A stretch of 64,000 nucleotides of DNA from Raffaelea ambrosiae (lineage: Eukaryota > Ascomycota > Sordariomycetes > Ophiostomatales > Ophiostomataceae). Shown piece after piece: positions 33,001 through 46,534 of this stretch (positions within the stretch are counted from its first letter, which is position 1; each line of letters opens with the position of its first letter). The translations under genes and the position numbers were made by a program. Location: contig PCDI01000013.1 of the NCBI GenBank assembly GCA_002778195.1, positions 62,001 to 126,000 on the forward strand, written 5' to 3'. Below the pieces are notes generated by a model. That model saw nothing but the letters and a program-made list of their open reading frames with translations. It did no database searches and was not told the origin of the DNA.

Positions 33001-36000
33001 CCAGGATTGCTTCCAAATACCATGTCGGCCTACCATGCACGAGAACTAAAGAATGTGTTGGCTCAGTGAACTGGATGTAAACCACGATAACAGCCAGTGT
33101 ATGCCATCGTTTCTATGGTTTTCTCTGCCCCGTTCCTATGGTTTTCTCTACCCAGGAGGCCACGACTATAGTACTTCCAACAAGAAAGCTTTTTCTGTAA
33201 TCATCTCGACCAGGTCACTTTTCTTGGTGTCTAGCTCCAGCTGCTTTCAAGCTAGTAATTCAGGAAGTTTGTTTAAAAGAACTAACAAAAGTGAATGCAG
33301 TTGGCGTGGCGTCCTCTCTCTCAGTGTGGTTACACGTTGGTGACCAGAGTGTATGGCAACGACTGAAAAGGCTTAAACATAAGAAGCTGATGAAATCTTC
33401 ACGGTCCTCGTCATCACAAACATAGCTGCATATTTAAAACACGAGTTTGTAGCGCATCGAAATATATAGACGTCTCACAGACGTGGCAGGATGAGCCGCA
33501 TCATGAAGTGAGGTTTCTATGACGAATCTATTCTTCGGCCAGAGGTAGTGGCATGGCTATATGCCAGCTCATCAGATTTTGAGTTTCATCGTCGTTCAAA
33601 GCTGGCTTCATATTTTACTGTGACCCTTACTGATGTTGTTGCCACGCTTTCTGTATTTCAATTGCGCGCCATATTATACTCTCGTTTTCCTTCTCTCTGT
33701 CTAGGTGATCTTGATTTGTATCGTTATATCTTCGGTCGGTTTTGAAGAATATAGTTACACATTTCCATCGTGGTTTTAGCATCACACATGACATAGCCCA
33801 TTATTTAGACACACTACTTAATTATGTATTTGTAGATAAAAATGCTATGGCGTAGCCAATGTCATGGGTCTCGGATATGGTAGAAGTACTTGATTATTAG
33901 AAAAAGCTTTGTTTTGATTCTACAAGAGATTGGAGCAGTACACTTTGCGGGTGTATATCTGAGCCGAGCAAAATCAATGCTATGGTTTTTATATGACGTA
34001 TACACGTGTAGGGCATTGCTTGTCATAGAATTGCTTTGGCAACATGCTAGGCCGACTGAATTTCAAGAATTGTTATGGAAACAGAAGAAAAGTCATTGCG
34101 GTTGAGTCCACTTTCTTTACCTCAACCTCCTGAAAGGCTCACGCTCATTAAACGGGAAGTCTAAGCTCAGTCAGTATGTCTAAAGTGATCTTCTGGATTA
34201 GGTAAAACAAGACACGTGAGGATTTGCATTTTTCTTTACACTCCCGGGGTCAGAGCAAGCTGCAATGACTGTATACTGGCAAGAACTCACATATCAGAGA
34301 ATCAGGCAGACACCTCCTCCCGACGTATTCGCCACCCGCTCACCGGTTGACTTCGCGGGCAATCACAAACGTAGTATATAATGCAACAGAAGAAGCTACA
34401 GCACATTATCTGCATAGCGGATGCATGCCTGCATGGGAACGACAAGAGAAATACAAGGCGGCCTAGTGAATAATACAACGGCGGGTAGCACCAAAGAGCC
34501 GACTTTAAAATGACACCCACACAGAAGTCCGATTCGGGGGGAGGCAGAGATGCGACAAGCCTGTAGATTAAAATACGCATATGTCTACTTTGGGCGTGTT
34601 TCTTCGGCTGAGCAAGACAAGGTAAAACCAAAGTAAGACAGAAAGCGGTAAAACGACCGACAATGGCACAGGCGGCTCGTGAGGCGGGCTCGACGTGGAG
34701 TGTTTGCAACATAGCGTAAGAGGTTTTGTGGACTTCGGAGATGATGAGTCAACTTTTCATCGTCTCCTTTTGTGTTCTGTCTGATTTCTGTCTGTTTCTG
34801 CAAGTTTTCTGCAGGGTTTCTGCATATTTCTGTATCATTTTCTCTGTCCGTGTCTGTTTTCCCTCGCTTCTTTTCCTGGAAGGTGGTGGCCTTCGTTCCT
34901 TCCTTCCCTTTGTTGACGCGGCCTGCCATGTTGATGTAAGTAAGGAACGGTAAGCTTGTCAGAGATTCACAACGGCAGGTGCGAACGCGCCCCGGTTGGC
35001 GAATCCGGAACTTGCCATTACCGAGAAGAGTTTTTCTTTCCTCTGAGCTGGCCATTGCGGCTCGTTGTCCCGTTTTCTCGCTCCCACATTTCCATCCGGC
35101 TCCGTCCTTCCATCCGTCTCTGTTAATGGAACGACCTCGCGAGCTCAGCTTGCTCGCACCCTCTCTACAGCTCAGGATCATGCTTCTGAGACGCCAAATT
35201 GATCCTTTCTGTCGTACAACCACGGGAACTCTTGCTATTCTCGGGAAGTGTGCAAAGAAAGACGAACCAAAGAGGACGACAATTCACTTACGTGCATGCT
35301 GCAGAACGGACAATGCTTGCGCACGACAGCTCGCATGGTTGAGCCGTGCATACCAAGCGCCCTTTTGCTTCCCGCATCAGCGCGGCATGCGATAAAATGA
35401 AGACACTGGCTGTTTCGAACGCGGCTCTGTGGTTGGACGGCTGCATAGATGCCCACATAAGCGGGTCGTCTTCATGTATGTCATTGACTGGGCTAGCCGA
35501 ACAGTCAAGCTTCAGGGAGAGAAAGGTACGCCGGAACTTCACGGCGGGCGAACCATGCCACTCATTGACTGGTGCGCTCGCATGCCATTGCTTTGCAACA
35601 TCTGCAGCCTGTGCACTTCCTGGCACTTCCACAGAAACTGCAGAAGCACACATAAATCACTCGTCCAAATGATATGTCATTTCTTGAGCTGCAGAAGAAT
35701 CATCTCATCCCGCTCATTAGGCCACACCCACCGGCCAATTCTAATGCGTACCAGGGAGTATGCGTGTGTTGTGCTTACATAGTACATCGCCCGCAGGGGG
35801 GCGACATGTTCCACGGCCGCGCATCGGCTGCGTGGAGAGGCGGCCAATGCATCTCATTGCAACAGAGACACAGCAGCGAGAAAGAGGGATACATGGAATG
35901 GGCCGCCTTTCTTCGCCTTCGTTTCTACCTTTCATTGAGCGATTGCGAACGCAGTACCTTGCATGAAAGTACTCGTAGAGTGCAGGTTGTGGGAAATTTT

Positions 36001-38599
36001 GCTCAGCAGGATTGCCTTGAATCACAGGTAGCCAGCGAGCTCTCGCCTCGATTGGAGAGCTAAAGAGTTTTGCGACAGGACAGGATGACAAAGAGACTAG
36101 ACAGGGAAGGGCCATACTGTGTATTTGACATACATGCACATGTTCAGGCTGGCCGGCCTTTGATCCCCACGGATCACTAGCATTTCCGTGTTGAGAAGTG
36201 GATTTGCGGCGGTGCGGGGACCCTTGCACATTCCCTTCCATCCAGTGCATAGAAGAGGAACAGAGAACACAACGATAATTGCTTGCTGTATGAGAGCGGA
36301 TGATTGCACCTTAGCGCCAACGGAACTCGGTGCTTGCCGGCTGTGTTTACATGTCGACTCCCCATCACCAATCCCTTTGGACCTCGAGCCAGCCTTCTTC
36401 TACAAACAAGCAGAAACGAAGGCCTATCATGATGGCTGTTCACTTTTCACAGCAGGGGCAGCAGCCAGCCCACAGGTAATCCGCAGACAACCCACAGACA
36501 ACCCGCAGGCATATACGTGTATGTGGACACCGAGTTGCCTCTGCTCGTACCGTACGCGGATGAGGAATGTCTTACATGTACTGTCTGTCTGCTACTGGGA
36601 ACCCTCGTTACCTAAGGTAAGGTCGGCTCCTTGTGGTTTTCTCACCCCTGTGGCAACCCCACCAGCGGTCTCCACCATATGCAGGTGCAGTCAGTCATAT
36701 TAGTCCACAGAGGGTATCGAAAAGCAATTCGCCAACCTCGGCCTCTCCCCTGATTCGCCCTCTGTCTAATATGGGTTCATACCCTTGGTGAGATACGCTG
36801 TTTTGCGCCTGTCTCTGTCTGCTCATATGAGCTGGTTACTGGGGAGTTTTTCTACACTTGCCGAGACATGCATGCGAGTTTTGCCCGGAGTATTCCATTT
36901 CTAACCATTGCACACGTCTATGAGTATGCACACCATGCAAGTCTTTTGTGCTTGCCTCTTTGAATATTTGGCTTGTTTATTATGGGGTGTTCTCGTGAAG
37001 GCCAAAAAAAGAGAAGCGGGTCCACCCCATGGGCTGATGGCGAAGAGGTTGGCTATCCCATGGTTGTGACTCGCTCGATTGCTTGCTCAGCTGGCACGGC
37101 CTGGCTTTGGCTGGCCGGACCCGACCTGGTCGCCACGTACGATCTATGCTTCTCCCACGACAATAGATTCCCTCTTGCAGCCGTCAAGAATCGAGCAGGG
37201 TAGAAGCGCTGGGCGGCAAGCACGTAATGGCGAGATATACATAGTAGAAATGGCACAAATGACGGACGTTCGTTTGTGGACACCCAGTCGGTCGTTGCGG
37301 ACGAGGGTGGGCAGAGGGGGGGGCACATCACCCTTACCTCTCCAAGACTCGCCCTGGTCTCTTCCCACTACTAGTCGCTGTAGAGGGCCAGCGACAGAGC
37401 TTGCAGGGCTGTCAGCTTGGTCTGAACATTGCGTTATATTTTTAAACGCACGCCCCTCCATCTCAATCTGCTAACGAACTTGCTAGACAACTTGCTAAAG
37501 AACTCGCGAACCACTCCATCAGAGAGATCCAAAAAAGGCGCCGGTCGAAAAGCCCGCGTCGAGAACGTCGAGCCAGAGCGGCCTCCTCTCATTGCCAGGC
37601 TGAACCTGCCTCGCCCTCACTTCGAGGAACATCTTTTCTTGCTCTGTCAATTGGCTTCAAGGGGAAGACAATGTCCGTCTAATTCAGGCACTGGCCGTGC
37701 AGATCAAAGAACGCACAATATCTTACCAGTTGTGGTTTCTGGCCGCAGGTGCTGCGTAGCTCATTTCTTAGTTGCGTCTGCTACCACATTGTAACAGCAA
37801 CACCATGTACTCCCAATGTATCTTAGTTGCAATCGCCTTTTGTGTCCACTTTTACACACCCCCCTTCCCCAGTTTTGTATCTCTGGACAGTCAATACTAC
37901 AACTTACTTTTCACATTGTCGTCCACACTTTCTTTTTCAAAATATATCTTGCCTCCTCCCCTTCTTCGACGTCTCTTCTTCTTTCATTTCTCACCAAGCA
38001 CTTGCCTGTACGAAAAATACAGGCATAGCACTTACAACATACCCTGAACCAGCCTTTCGTCTTGTGTCTTGGTGTTTGCTCACATCTTCTTGTCTTCCTT
38101 CTTTTGTATAACTTGCATCCCCCCCTCTCGCCTGATACGTCCTTAACATTCGTTTGGTCAACATTCGTTTGGATTTCTTTTTGCTTCATATTGATTTCTT
38201 AGCCTGTCGATGCTGAGATCTGCTTTTGTATAGCGTTCCGTGGCCTAGCCGGTTGCTTTCCTCACACATCCCCATTTACCGCGGCCTTGCCAGTCAGGCC
38301 TGACTGGCGTCTGTTTCACAGACACACACTAGCATACGAATACATATTCACAGAAGTTACACCAGGCCGTCAAAAGACAGACTTGGGGGGGAGGCAGGAA
38401 GGCGACCGTAAGGCTCTGTTTGTATGGTGCAGAGAGCTGTACCGGAAGGGAGAGTCTGACAAGAACTTAGAAGTGTTCTTGCCTCTTGCAATCTACAGGC
38501 TGCGTGTCATCTTGGCCAGTTGCAGCAATACAGCTTCACTGCTAGACTTTGCACGTTTATGAGAAACCTGTTGCAGTCTCAGGTGCCACATTTCTAGCC
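30076..38599. other. 8.5 kb without a recognisable gene
   Basis: The first about 500 bp upstream of 30075 must contain the promoter of the coiled-coil gene. Beyond that, no frame shows a domain or a convincing exon chain. The stretch at about 32.6-34.3 kb is AT-richer than its surroundings and has low coding potential. A short near-duplicate (TTCTATGGTTTTCTCT) occurs twice at 33109-33149. Weakly coding-looking frames at 35.3-35.65 kb and 37.45-37.75 kb are not supported enough to call. Confidence 0.5.
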
Positions 38600-40212
38600 A
38601 TGTCTTTGAGTATGGAGATGTCAGAACCGGCCACTTTCTGGGTCTACTTCTTCTGGATCATATGGTAAGAGGATCGCGTACCTTTGCTGTAGTAACAAAT
38701 TCGCTAACAGAGCCCAAACAGGATCCACAGATACCTTCGACTGCTGGTCCATTGCTGTAGTCACTGGCTGTACAGATCCAAGCCAATTCCTGAAAAGCCT
38801 ACTTACACGTCAAAAGATGTGACAGTTGTGATTCCGACGATCCATTACAACTTTGAGGAGCTGCGGCCGTGCCTTGAGAGCATCATTGCGTGTTCTCCCT
38901 TTCAAATCATACTCGTCACGACGGTCATGAAAGTGGCCGAACTTGAGAGACTGACAAACTCTCTGCGTTCGACAGGCTTCAAGGGCATTGATGTTATGTG
39001 CACGACTGTCGCTAACAAGCGTCTTCAAGTGTGCCAGGCGCTGCCAAAGGTGACCACCAAGATCACAATCCTGGCAGATGACGATGTTACCTGGCCAAAG
39101 ACTTTGATGCCATGGGTTCTGGCGCCCTTTGAAGATGAGAAGATTGGCGGTGTTGGTACGTGTCAGCGTGTCAGGCGGGTTCTCACTGGCCCGTATTCGA
39201 CACGCATGTTCAACTGGCTGGGAGCCGCCTACATCCAGCGCCGCAACTTTGAGATTACCGCCACCCACAACATGGATGGCGGAACTTCTTGCATGTCTGG
39301 CCGGACTGTGGCCTACCGCTCGAGGATTCTCCGGAGCTACGACTTCATGGAAGGATTTCACACGGAGTACTGGGGAAAGTACATTCTCAACGCAGACGAC
39401 GACAACTTTGTGACCCGGTGGCTCGTCAACCACCAGTGGAAGACATGGGTGCAATACGAGCACGAATGTGAAATCGAGACGACTCTGGAAGACAATTGGA
39501 AATTTTTGTTACAGTGCTCTCGCTGGGCGCGCAGCAACTGGCGCAGCAATTGGACGAGTCTGTTTCGGGACCGAGTTGTTTGGACGTAAGTGGAAGCCCC
39601 GCCGAAATAGCGACTGAGTTATTTGGTACTAAATGCGCCCCAACAGCCAACAGCCGTGGTCGACCTACGCACTGCACATTGCCACATTCACGTCGCTTGC
39701 GTTTGTCATGGATCCCCTGATTCTGTTTTCTTGCTGGAAGGCAACGGAAACATGGGACCCGGCAAGCCGGCAGCGTGCAGTCTGGGGGCAGTTGATCTTC
39801 ATGTTTGGCTTCACGAAGGTGGTCAAGCTGATGGGGCTGTTCCTCCGGAATCCCAGGGACATTGAGTTCCTGCCTGTGTCGATCGTGTTCGGTTATTTCC
39901 ACAGTATCATTAAGCTTTATGCTTTGTTCACTCTGAGAATGGTTGGTGGATCCTATTTGTTCTTGTCCGAGCGTTTAACTCAAAAGAAGATTGACTAACA
40001 CAATATGTCCTACGTGCCAGACATCTTGGGGCAGCCGTGAAGATGGCGACACCAACGACAATGTGCGGCTGGCACCCCGGCCACGACGCAGCCCTAGCCT
40101 GGATTTGCCGCGCGAGGTCGGTCCTATGCTTCCCCAGCACGACAAGAAGATGGCCAATGAATGGCACGAAGCTTCCGAAAAGACCGCGCTGCTCGAGGAG
40201 TCATTTCACTGA
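38600..40212 (+). CDS. family 2 polysaccharide synthase (Cps1/hyaluronan-synthase-like), 471 aa
   Basis: This is a membrane glycosyltransferase that would polymerise a beta-linked polysaccharide from a UDP-sugar. Exons are 38600-38664, 38722-39585, 39647-39941 and 40021-40212. Introns start GTAAGA, GTAAGT and GTTGGT; TACTAA- and CTAAC-type branch sites are visible in the second and third. The phases agree throughout. An N-terminal hydrophobic segment (FWVYFFWIIW) precedes a cytosolic GT2 domain: nucleotide-binding start (VTVVIPTIHYN), DDD at residues 141-143 (ILADDDVTWP), a GTS acceptor-region motif (NMDGGTSCMSGRT), NADDDNFVTR and QxxRW (Gln286 to Trp290, QCSRW). Three C-terminal hydrophobic segments follow (DPLILFSCW; LIFMFGFTKVVKLMGLFL; LPVSIVFGYFHSIIKLYALF). 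Fungal Cps1 proteins affect cell-wall glycans and virulence; the product of this copy is unknown. The cytosolic tail is short. Confidence 0.93.
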
Positions 40213-43200
40213 AGGAGCGACAACCAAGGCAAAGTAGCCCGAACACCAAAATGACGTGGAACGATTTACGACGATCAAGACAATACAGCTCTTGGTTTTT
40301 CAACATTCATGACGAGAAATGGGAGACACGGGTCTAGAAGACCCCATAAGAGAAGGCAGAGGTAGCCAACCATGGCTGGCGAAAATATGCAACCCTACAG
40401 GATCACGAACGCAGGAATACGACATGTTATTTCTGACTTGTTCGCCAGCCTGGATAATTCAACCTAGAAAAAAGGAGTGTGGGAGGGTTCTCAAAAAAAA
40501 AGATTGGCATGGGGAAAAAAAAAAGTCCAACGGGGCGTGAGAGGAGAAGACTGCGAGAGGTAAAAACAGAACTCTTGCGGCGTGCATGCTCAGGCGCCGT
40601 CTTTCATCGGAGAAGCGACGATCCATACATACAAAGTGCCTTTAAGTGACCTACATAATTTAGCGCTCCTCGTGTGCTTGCCGGACAAGTCTGGTTGCCA
40701 TAGATGAACAGCGGCATCCACCGCAAAAATAGAACAAACAAAAGACTGATTATTCTTACCACTTCATTTTCACGAGGCCTGAAAAATGCATGCTGCGATG
40801 ACCTGTCACTTTTGCTCCGTCGTTCATATGAGGACGACGGTTGACCCAGCAAGGGCCTCCTCTCATGACACGGACGTCATCGCAAAGCTACCAGCCACAA
40901 TGGTGAAGAAACACATGACGGTCAACGATGGGATACTACCTACATAAGAAGTACTCATAGTACGCGGAAGACAGGGGTCTAGCAATGACTTGCATTGGCC
41001 GTCTAAGTGCGTGGCACGATGGGAATTCTCCGCAGCGCCCCCAAACGATGAAGAAGAGAAAAAAAAACCCACGTCTCAACTACTTCCAATATGGAACAGT
41101 AATTAACAAGAGCCAAAAAAAATTACAAAATTACAAAAAAAAGGAAAGAAAAGAAAAGAAAAGAAAAGAAAGTTATACGATAACTAGTGCATGGCGAAGA
41201 GGGTGTGAGAAGGGGCCGATTCTGCAATATGCTAGAGGTACATCTGCTGTACAAAAGGTAGAGAGTGCAGAAAAAGTGGCAAGATTGAAGAAGAAAACAA
41301 AGGGCCCAAAAACGAGACACGCTGGCACCTGGTGCACGCAAAAAAGAGAGGAAAACCCCCACTAAAAACACTAGGGGACCGCGAGGCTCCTTTGACACGC
41401 CATAGGCCGGCTCAGCGGCTAGAATTCTGCCTTTTACTCCTGCTGGTGCGTGTTGAGGAGGCTGACGCCCTTGGATGACTTTGAAAGTTGACTTCACTGA
41501 GGAGGCATCTCCATGTGGCTTTTTCAGACCCCAAGGCAGCAAAGATTGCAGACGTAAGACAACTACTTGCTATGTACACCGTGCATAGAACCTCAAAAGC
41601 CGGCACTCTCAGAGGCGGAGTAGATATTTTCCGTGCTGCACAGTCGTGCCTTCCTGTGGCACTTGAGCTGCCACTTCCCCTGGCCGTGCTTTCTTTTGAT
41701 GACGTTGTGCACTTTCCTTTTTCAGCTGTCTTTTTTTTTTATAAAAAATATCCTGTTGCTTCCTTTTTCTTGCGTCTGCCACTATGCCAATTGGGAAATC
41801 TCTCTTCTCTTTTATCAATGCCCATCACTGCTTTCTTCCCGCCCCAACCCACCACCATCCTCATTCCCCCCAAAACTATATAACTCTGGACCAGCAAAAG
41901 TACTGGCTGGCTCCTACTATGTAGCCGATAGCTACTAGGATGATCACGAAATCGCTCCCGCTAACCAATGCGCCACCCCGCAGACGATCAGGACCAGGCC
42001 AGGTCGCCTCAGTGTCCTGCTACTAACCTAGTTAACGAGCACAACAGAGGGAGAAAACAGGGGGGTGTAGGAGCGTGTGTCTTACCATTTAACGCTGCTA
42101 CGAAGCACAGATTGGCCTGAAATGGTTTCGGAAGTGCGACCATCCTTGCCTAACCGACGTTGTGAGTGACTTCTTACATGCACAAGTGTGGATCGCGCAG
42201 CAAAGTTTGCCCCTGTCCGGGGCCGCCTACGGCAGACCCCACACACACTGTCTCTGCAGTTGGCGAGGCTACCTTCGATGGTGCTCTACTACAAAGAGCG
42301 CACAGAAGAGAGCACAACCATGTGCTGGCGCGGGCTAGCGTGGAGGAGCATATTCCCGTGCACATGCACGACACAGTAACACAGAGCAGATGGCAGCACG
42401 CACGCACAATGCACAAAGGGGAAACCGCCAGAGACGAAAGCGTTCTTTTACGAGAGCTAGGTCGTGCAGGTGGGCGTCTTCTAGTGCCTTCCTTACTGCT
42501 GTGTCGTTTGCCGACGTGCGGGTGTGGTGTGTACTCAATGGACCCTCTCCCCGGTTCAGTCGCTGATTTGCTGGTGTGCTAAAATGCTCGCGGGCAGAAG
42601 GGCAGAGAGTGCGTTGCAATTGGAACTCTGGCGGGCGTACCACTTGTTGTTGCCCGCAATCATCTGCAAGATCACGACGGCTTGCGTCCAGGAGCATTGG
42701 GTGAGGGTGTGCAGGCTGAGGGCCGGCCTGGAACGACAAGAAACAAAAAGAGACCAAATGATGGTTCGGAGATGGAGAAGGTTGCGGCACTAGGATAGGC
42801 CACCCCCCTCTCAACGCAAGTGGCTCGTCCGGTTTCTCTGGCTGGCCCCATCTTGTCCTGTTATCACAGGCATCTTATTAGTGGGGACATGATGCAGCAC
42901 GGTGCAGGCAAGCGTTGGCGCAGGCTGCTGTGGCTTCTTCCCAGCTGCCGTTCCCGTGTTGGCTGTTTTGCTGGCCCAATTGTCTCAATTTGTTACGACC
43001 GGGTTTCTTCTACTTGTTGACGACGACCGCCCCTCCACCCAACCACCGCCCTCTAAAACGTTTAATGATATGTGACAAAAAGTGTGCATCTGTTGAAGAA
43101 ACGCAAAGAAAAGGCGCTCCGGGCAGAGCAAGCAGGGAAGGGGGTGCAGCAGTAGCCGGGGGAGATGCGGAGGTCGAGAATCGCTCGCATGTTTCTCACG

Positions 43201-45552
43201 TCTTGACGAACCTACGACATCGGCTTAGCATCGGCTACAGCGGCACCTGGATTTTGCATTCTCTCATTGTTCGACGGAACGAAGGACAGAGTGAGCTCGA
43301 GGGTAATATCGCAAACCAGAACAAGTCGAAGGGCCGAAATCAAATGGGGAGAAATGGTCCAAAAAGAGGAGCGTCTTGCCCCAGTCGCCTTACAACCCTG
43401 TCCACCAAGTCACGATAGTAGCAAGTGGCACGAGATAGCACCTATGTGGCGAGGCAGGCGGCGAGCATACGAATACCAGCGCACGCGCGCACACCCACAA
43501 TTGCAATGCGAATACTAGCGAAAATATTGCCATTTCGGCATCGCATGGGAACCACCATACGACCAGCCAGAGTGAGACAAGCTCCACACAAAGAAGAGGA
43601 AGCGAGCTTTAGTGTGGTGTCCGGACCTGTACGAGTTAACAGATGGGTTTGGTAGAGTATGGGATCTTACGAGGAAGTTCGATGGATGTTGAGCCAACCG
43701 ACTACTGGTATTCTCATTGTTGCGGGTTCTGCGCCCCGCCGTCCCTGTTCTTGTTGCTCCTATTGCAACAGCGGGCGGCCAGCTGCAGCCCTTGGTCAAT
43801 AGGCTGCGGTTCTCATTCTCTCCCTTTCCTCCTCCTCCTCCTCAGCGCTTGGACGGGCGATCCTTGCGGGATGGCCACGCTAGAGGACGGTCCCATCCTG
43901 CCCCTGCTGAGCCATGCATTGACTGGTGCCAGTTGCTTGCAGATATGACCTGCAGAGGGCCACGGCGTGCCCACTAGCTAGGAGGTCGACACTAGTTAGT
44001 TAATGCGTCTCCAGCTGCTGTAAACGGCATCCCGCAGCGCTTGACAACAGAGAGCAACAGAGGAGACACAGAGGTCCACGAGGGTTTCTGTTCGAAGAGT
44101 GAGGTCGGTTTGCAGCATACTCTCAGCAACAAGCCACCAAGCTGACCACTGCAGGCAGGTCTGGTCACCGCAAAAGCTGGTCGTCTGTGTCGTTGACTTG
44201 CAGTACGCAGTCTGGAAAAAGCAGAACGTGCAACACGAGCAGTGCGCTCGCTCGCCGCGTGTCTGCAATCGTGCTTGCGAAAGTGTGTGCCAGTCAAGTG
44301 CACAGATAGCATATGTGCACTGCAAATCCTGAAGGCTTTGTATGTTCTCGGCGGACTTTCCCTGGCCAATTTGTCTGCACACGCCCCAGACGGATCAGTA
44401 ACCTCGCTGCGAGGAAAACCGGCACACTACTGCAAGCCTAGAGCACAGGAGCCAGTGCCCAGAGACAAATCTCGGCCTCCTCGACGCTGTTCGTGGTTTG
44501 GTTTCATCCAGGTACGGACGGCCACAAGAGGGGCCTTCAGAGACGAGTCGAAGACGACTCGGCGACCGGAGTGCGCGAAAATCGACTGGCTAGGCCCGGG
44601 CTGTGCCCAGCTAGTGAGGTTCTGCGCAGAGGGCAAATAATACCTGTTTGCCCTGCAGGCCGGGCGCTGCTGGGATGCTTAGCCACTCTTCGGCGTCCCT
44701 TGTTTCCCATTTACTAGCCGGACAACATACGAGCACTTGGACCAACACATGGACGCCATGCTGGCAGTGGGTGTGAGGAAGGGAGACTAGCCGAGAGGCC
44801 ACGAGTTCTGGGTTTGGCCTTGCCATCGTGACAGGTCTCGTTTTCCTTTTGTGTCAATTATTATTATTATTATTATTTTTCGCCAGTATGTGAGTAATTC
44901 CTGCCTGTGGTTATGCCCGTTACTATGACCCAAGGCTGGGCTCATCCCCCCGCCGCCTCCCCTTCACTTTCTGTGCGCAACACCTGAACCGTACGCAGCA
45001 GTCTAAGATATCAAGATAGCTAAAGCTAATGAATGGCCACCCACACTAATGTGCATGGGGACGAAGGAAGGTATGGCAGAAATGGAGGGTATGCTCGGTG
45101 AGGGGATGATTGCAAAGGTGTCTCGGGTAGCCACATGAGCAGCAGGTCACCATACCAGCTTTCCGGACGGGCAACCAGAACGGCTCTCGTCATCACAGAT
45201 GGTGAGATCAGCAGGAGTTGTGTTGAAAGTTGAGCCGAGACCCGTACCCTGATTGGGTTGGTGTTGATGTCTCGCTAAGTTCTTAGCTGACTATTAACCC
45301 CTCTTCTTCGTCAAGAACTACGATCTATCTCGCACCTAAGAAAAAGCACACTACCCACAGAACACATTGCCCACACGACAACACACAACAAGGAGACTAG
45401 CACCTCCAGAAGTCTACAGAGTCCATTTCGCACAGAGGACCCAGTCCTGTCACATTGGTCAGCATCGGGAGCCGCAGCGAATAATCCGCAGCAACGAGCC
45501 CGCAAAGCCGCATCTGACCACACATAAAACCCGCCACGACACGCTGTTTGCC
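40213..45552. other. 5.3 kb without a recognisable gene
   Basis: Many short open frames on both strands, none with a domain or exon logic. It includes A-rich tracts (41041-41171), an (ATT)n run at 44858-44877 and the promoter and leader of the Dabb-domain gene (roughly 45250-45552). A weak coding-like frame on the minus strand near 42.40-42.55 kb was not called. Confidence 0.5.
44858..44877. repeat. (ATT)n microsatellite
   Basis: Six to seven ATT units in intergenic DNA. Confidence 0.85.
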
Positions 45553-46341
45553 ATGGTAAGGCGTCCGCACAACATCGTCTGGTTGCTTGCGTTCGTCCTA
45601 GTCGTTGTCACGTTTGTTAGCTTTACGTATCCGATTGTCTCGCGTGCCACGCCCGGCGCCCTGTCCACCATGAGCGTAACCCACACGGTGCTCTTTCAGT
45701 TCAAAGAGGACGCCAAAGTGGAGGACATCCAAGCCGTGAGTCCCACACCCTTTTCTTGCTGCTGTGCATATCCTGCCCATTGCAATAGGGGAAGCTCGCC
45801 CGGAAGCCCGCTAGCCGGCCGAGGAAGGAAGAAGGAATGCGGGAAGGCAACCAAGACCAATTCAGGCCGGACCCGAACCAAGTTCAGGTTCTGTCTAGGC
45901 GGCTAGTTACTAGCCAATGCTTGTACTGTACACGAGCACTCAACTTGTGTCTACGCCGTGCCGTAAACACAGCCTGTCTTCTAACTCTTGCCTCTCCAGA
46001 CATGCAAACGCTTCCTAGCTCTCAAGGCTGAGTGCATCCACCCTACCTCCCGTGCTCCATACATCCTGTCGTTGAAAGGAGGCAAGGACAACTCGCCCGA
46101 AGGCCTGCAGGTTTGTGCATCCCCTCCCTATCTCTCCCTTCCCACATTCGCGCAGAACGTGCTTTCGTGGCCTGACCGGAAACAGAGCGGCATCACCCAT
46201 GGGTTCGTGGTGGAGTTCGCCTCGGCCGCTGACCGGGACTACTACGTGAACACCGACCCGAACCACCAAGCGTTTGCAGAGAGCGTTGGTAACCTCGTGG
46301 ACAAGGCCATTGTTGTCGACTTTACTGACGGTGTCTACTGA
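45553..46341 (+). CDS. Dabb (stress-responsive A/B barrel) domain protein with N-terminal membrane segment, 149 aa
   Basis: Exons are 45553-45735, 46000-46110 and 46186-46341. The first intron is 264 nt, long for this region, with GTGAGT and CTCCAG ends. The second has GTTTGT, a CTGAC branch site and AACAG. Both joins are phase 0. The Dabb fold is recognised by VTHTVLFQFKEDAK, CKRFLALKAECIHP, PYILSLKGGKDNSPEGLQ, GITHGFVVEFASAADRDYYV and VVDFTDGVY. Family members are small dimeric barrels; some are enzymes (for example olivetolic acid cyclase) and many are of unknown role. The ATG at 45553 (CCATGG context) adds a hydrophobic helix (IVWLLAFVLVVVTFVSF) that would anchor the barrel to a membrane or target it. 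An internal ATG at 45670 (MSVTHTVLF) would give the usual soluble 110-aa form. Retention of the second intron to a nearer AG (46156) is possible. Confidence 0.85.
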
Positions 46342-46534
46342 GACGGCCCGGATGACTGCGAGGAATCTGTTCTTATTGGACTCGAGCCGAAAAAGACGGA
46401 GGGAAGGAAAGCCTCTCCTTTCGAGAACGCGGACATTCTCATTACTGGATAGTGACAACACTATTGCTCGACATGAAAGACATGGCGTAACCACACAACA
46501 CACTATCCGTAGACCTTCATAGCAGCCTTCAGAT

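Noticed and set aside
34585..35223. Minus-strand 212-codon open frame in the gene-poor region
   Set aside because: Low-complexity charged composition, no domain, no ATG-proximal context or exon logic.
35288..35680. Overlapping coding-like frames on both strands
   Set aside because: Both strands give similar-quality frames, with no domain or conserved motif to choose between them.
37440..37760. Possible small gene with AACTTGCTA repeats
   Set aside because: Two frames look mildly protein-like, but no start, stop or splice logic fits and no family is recognised.
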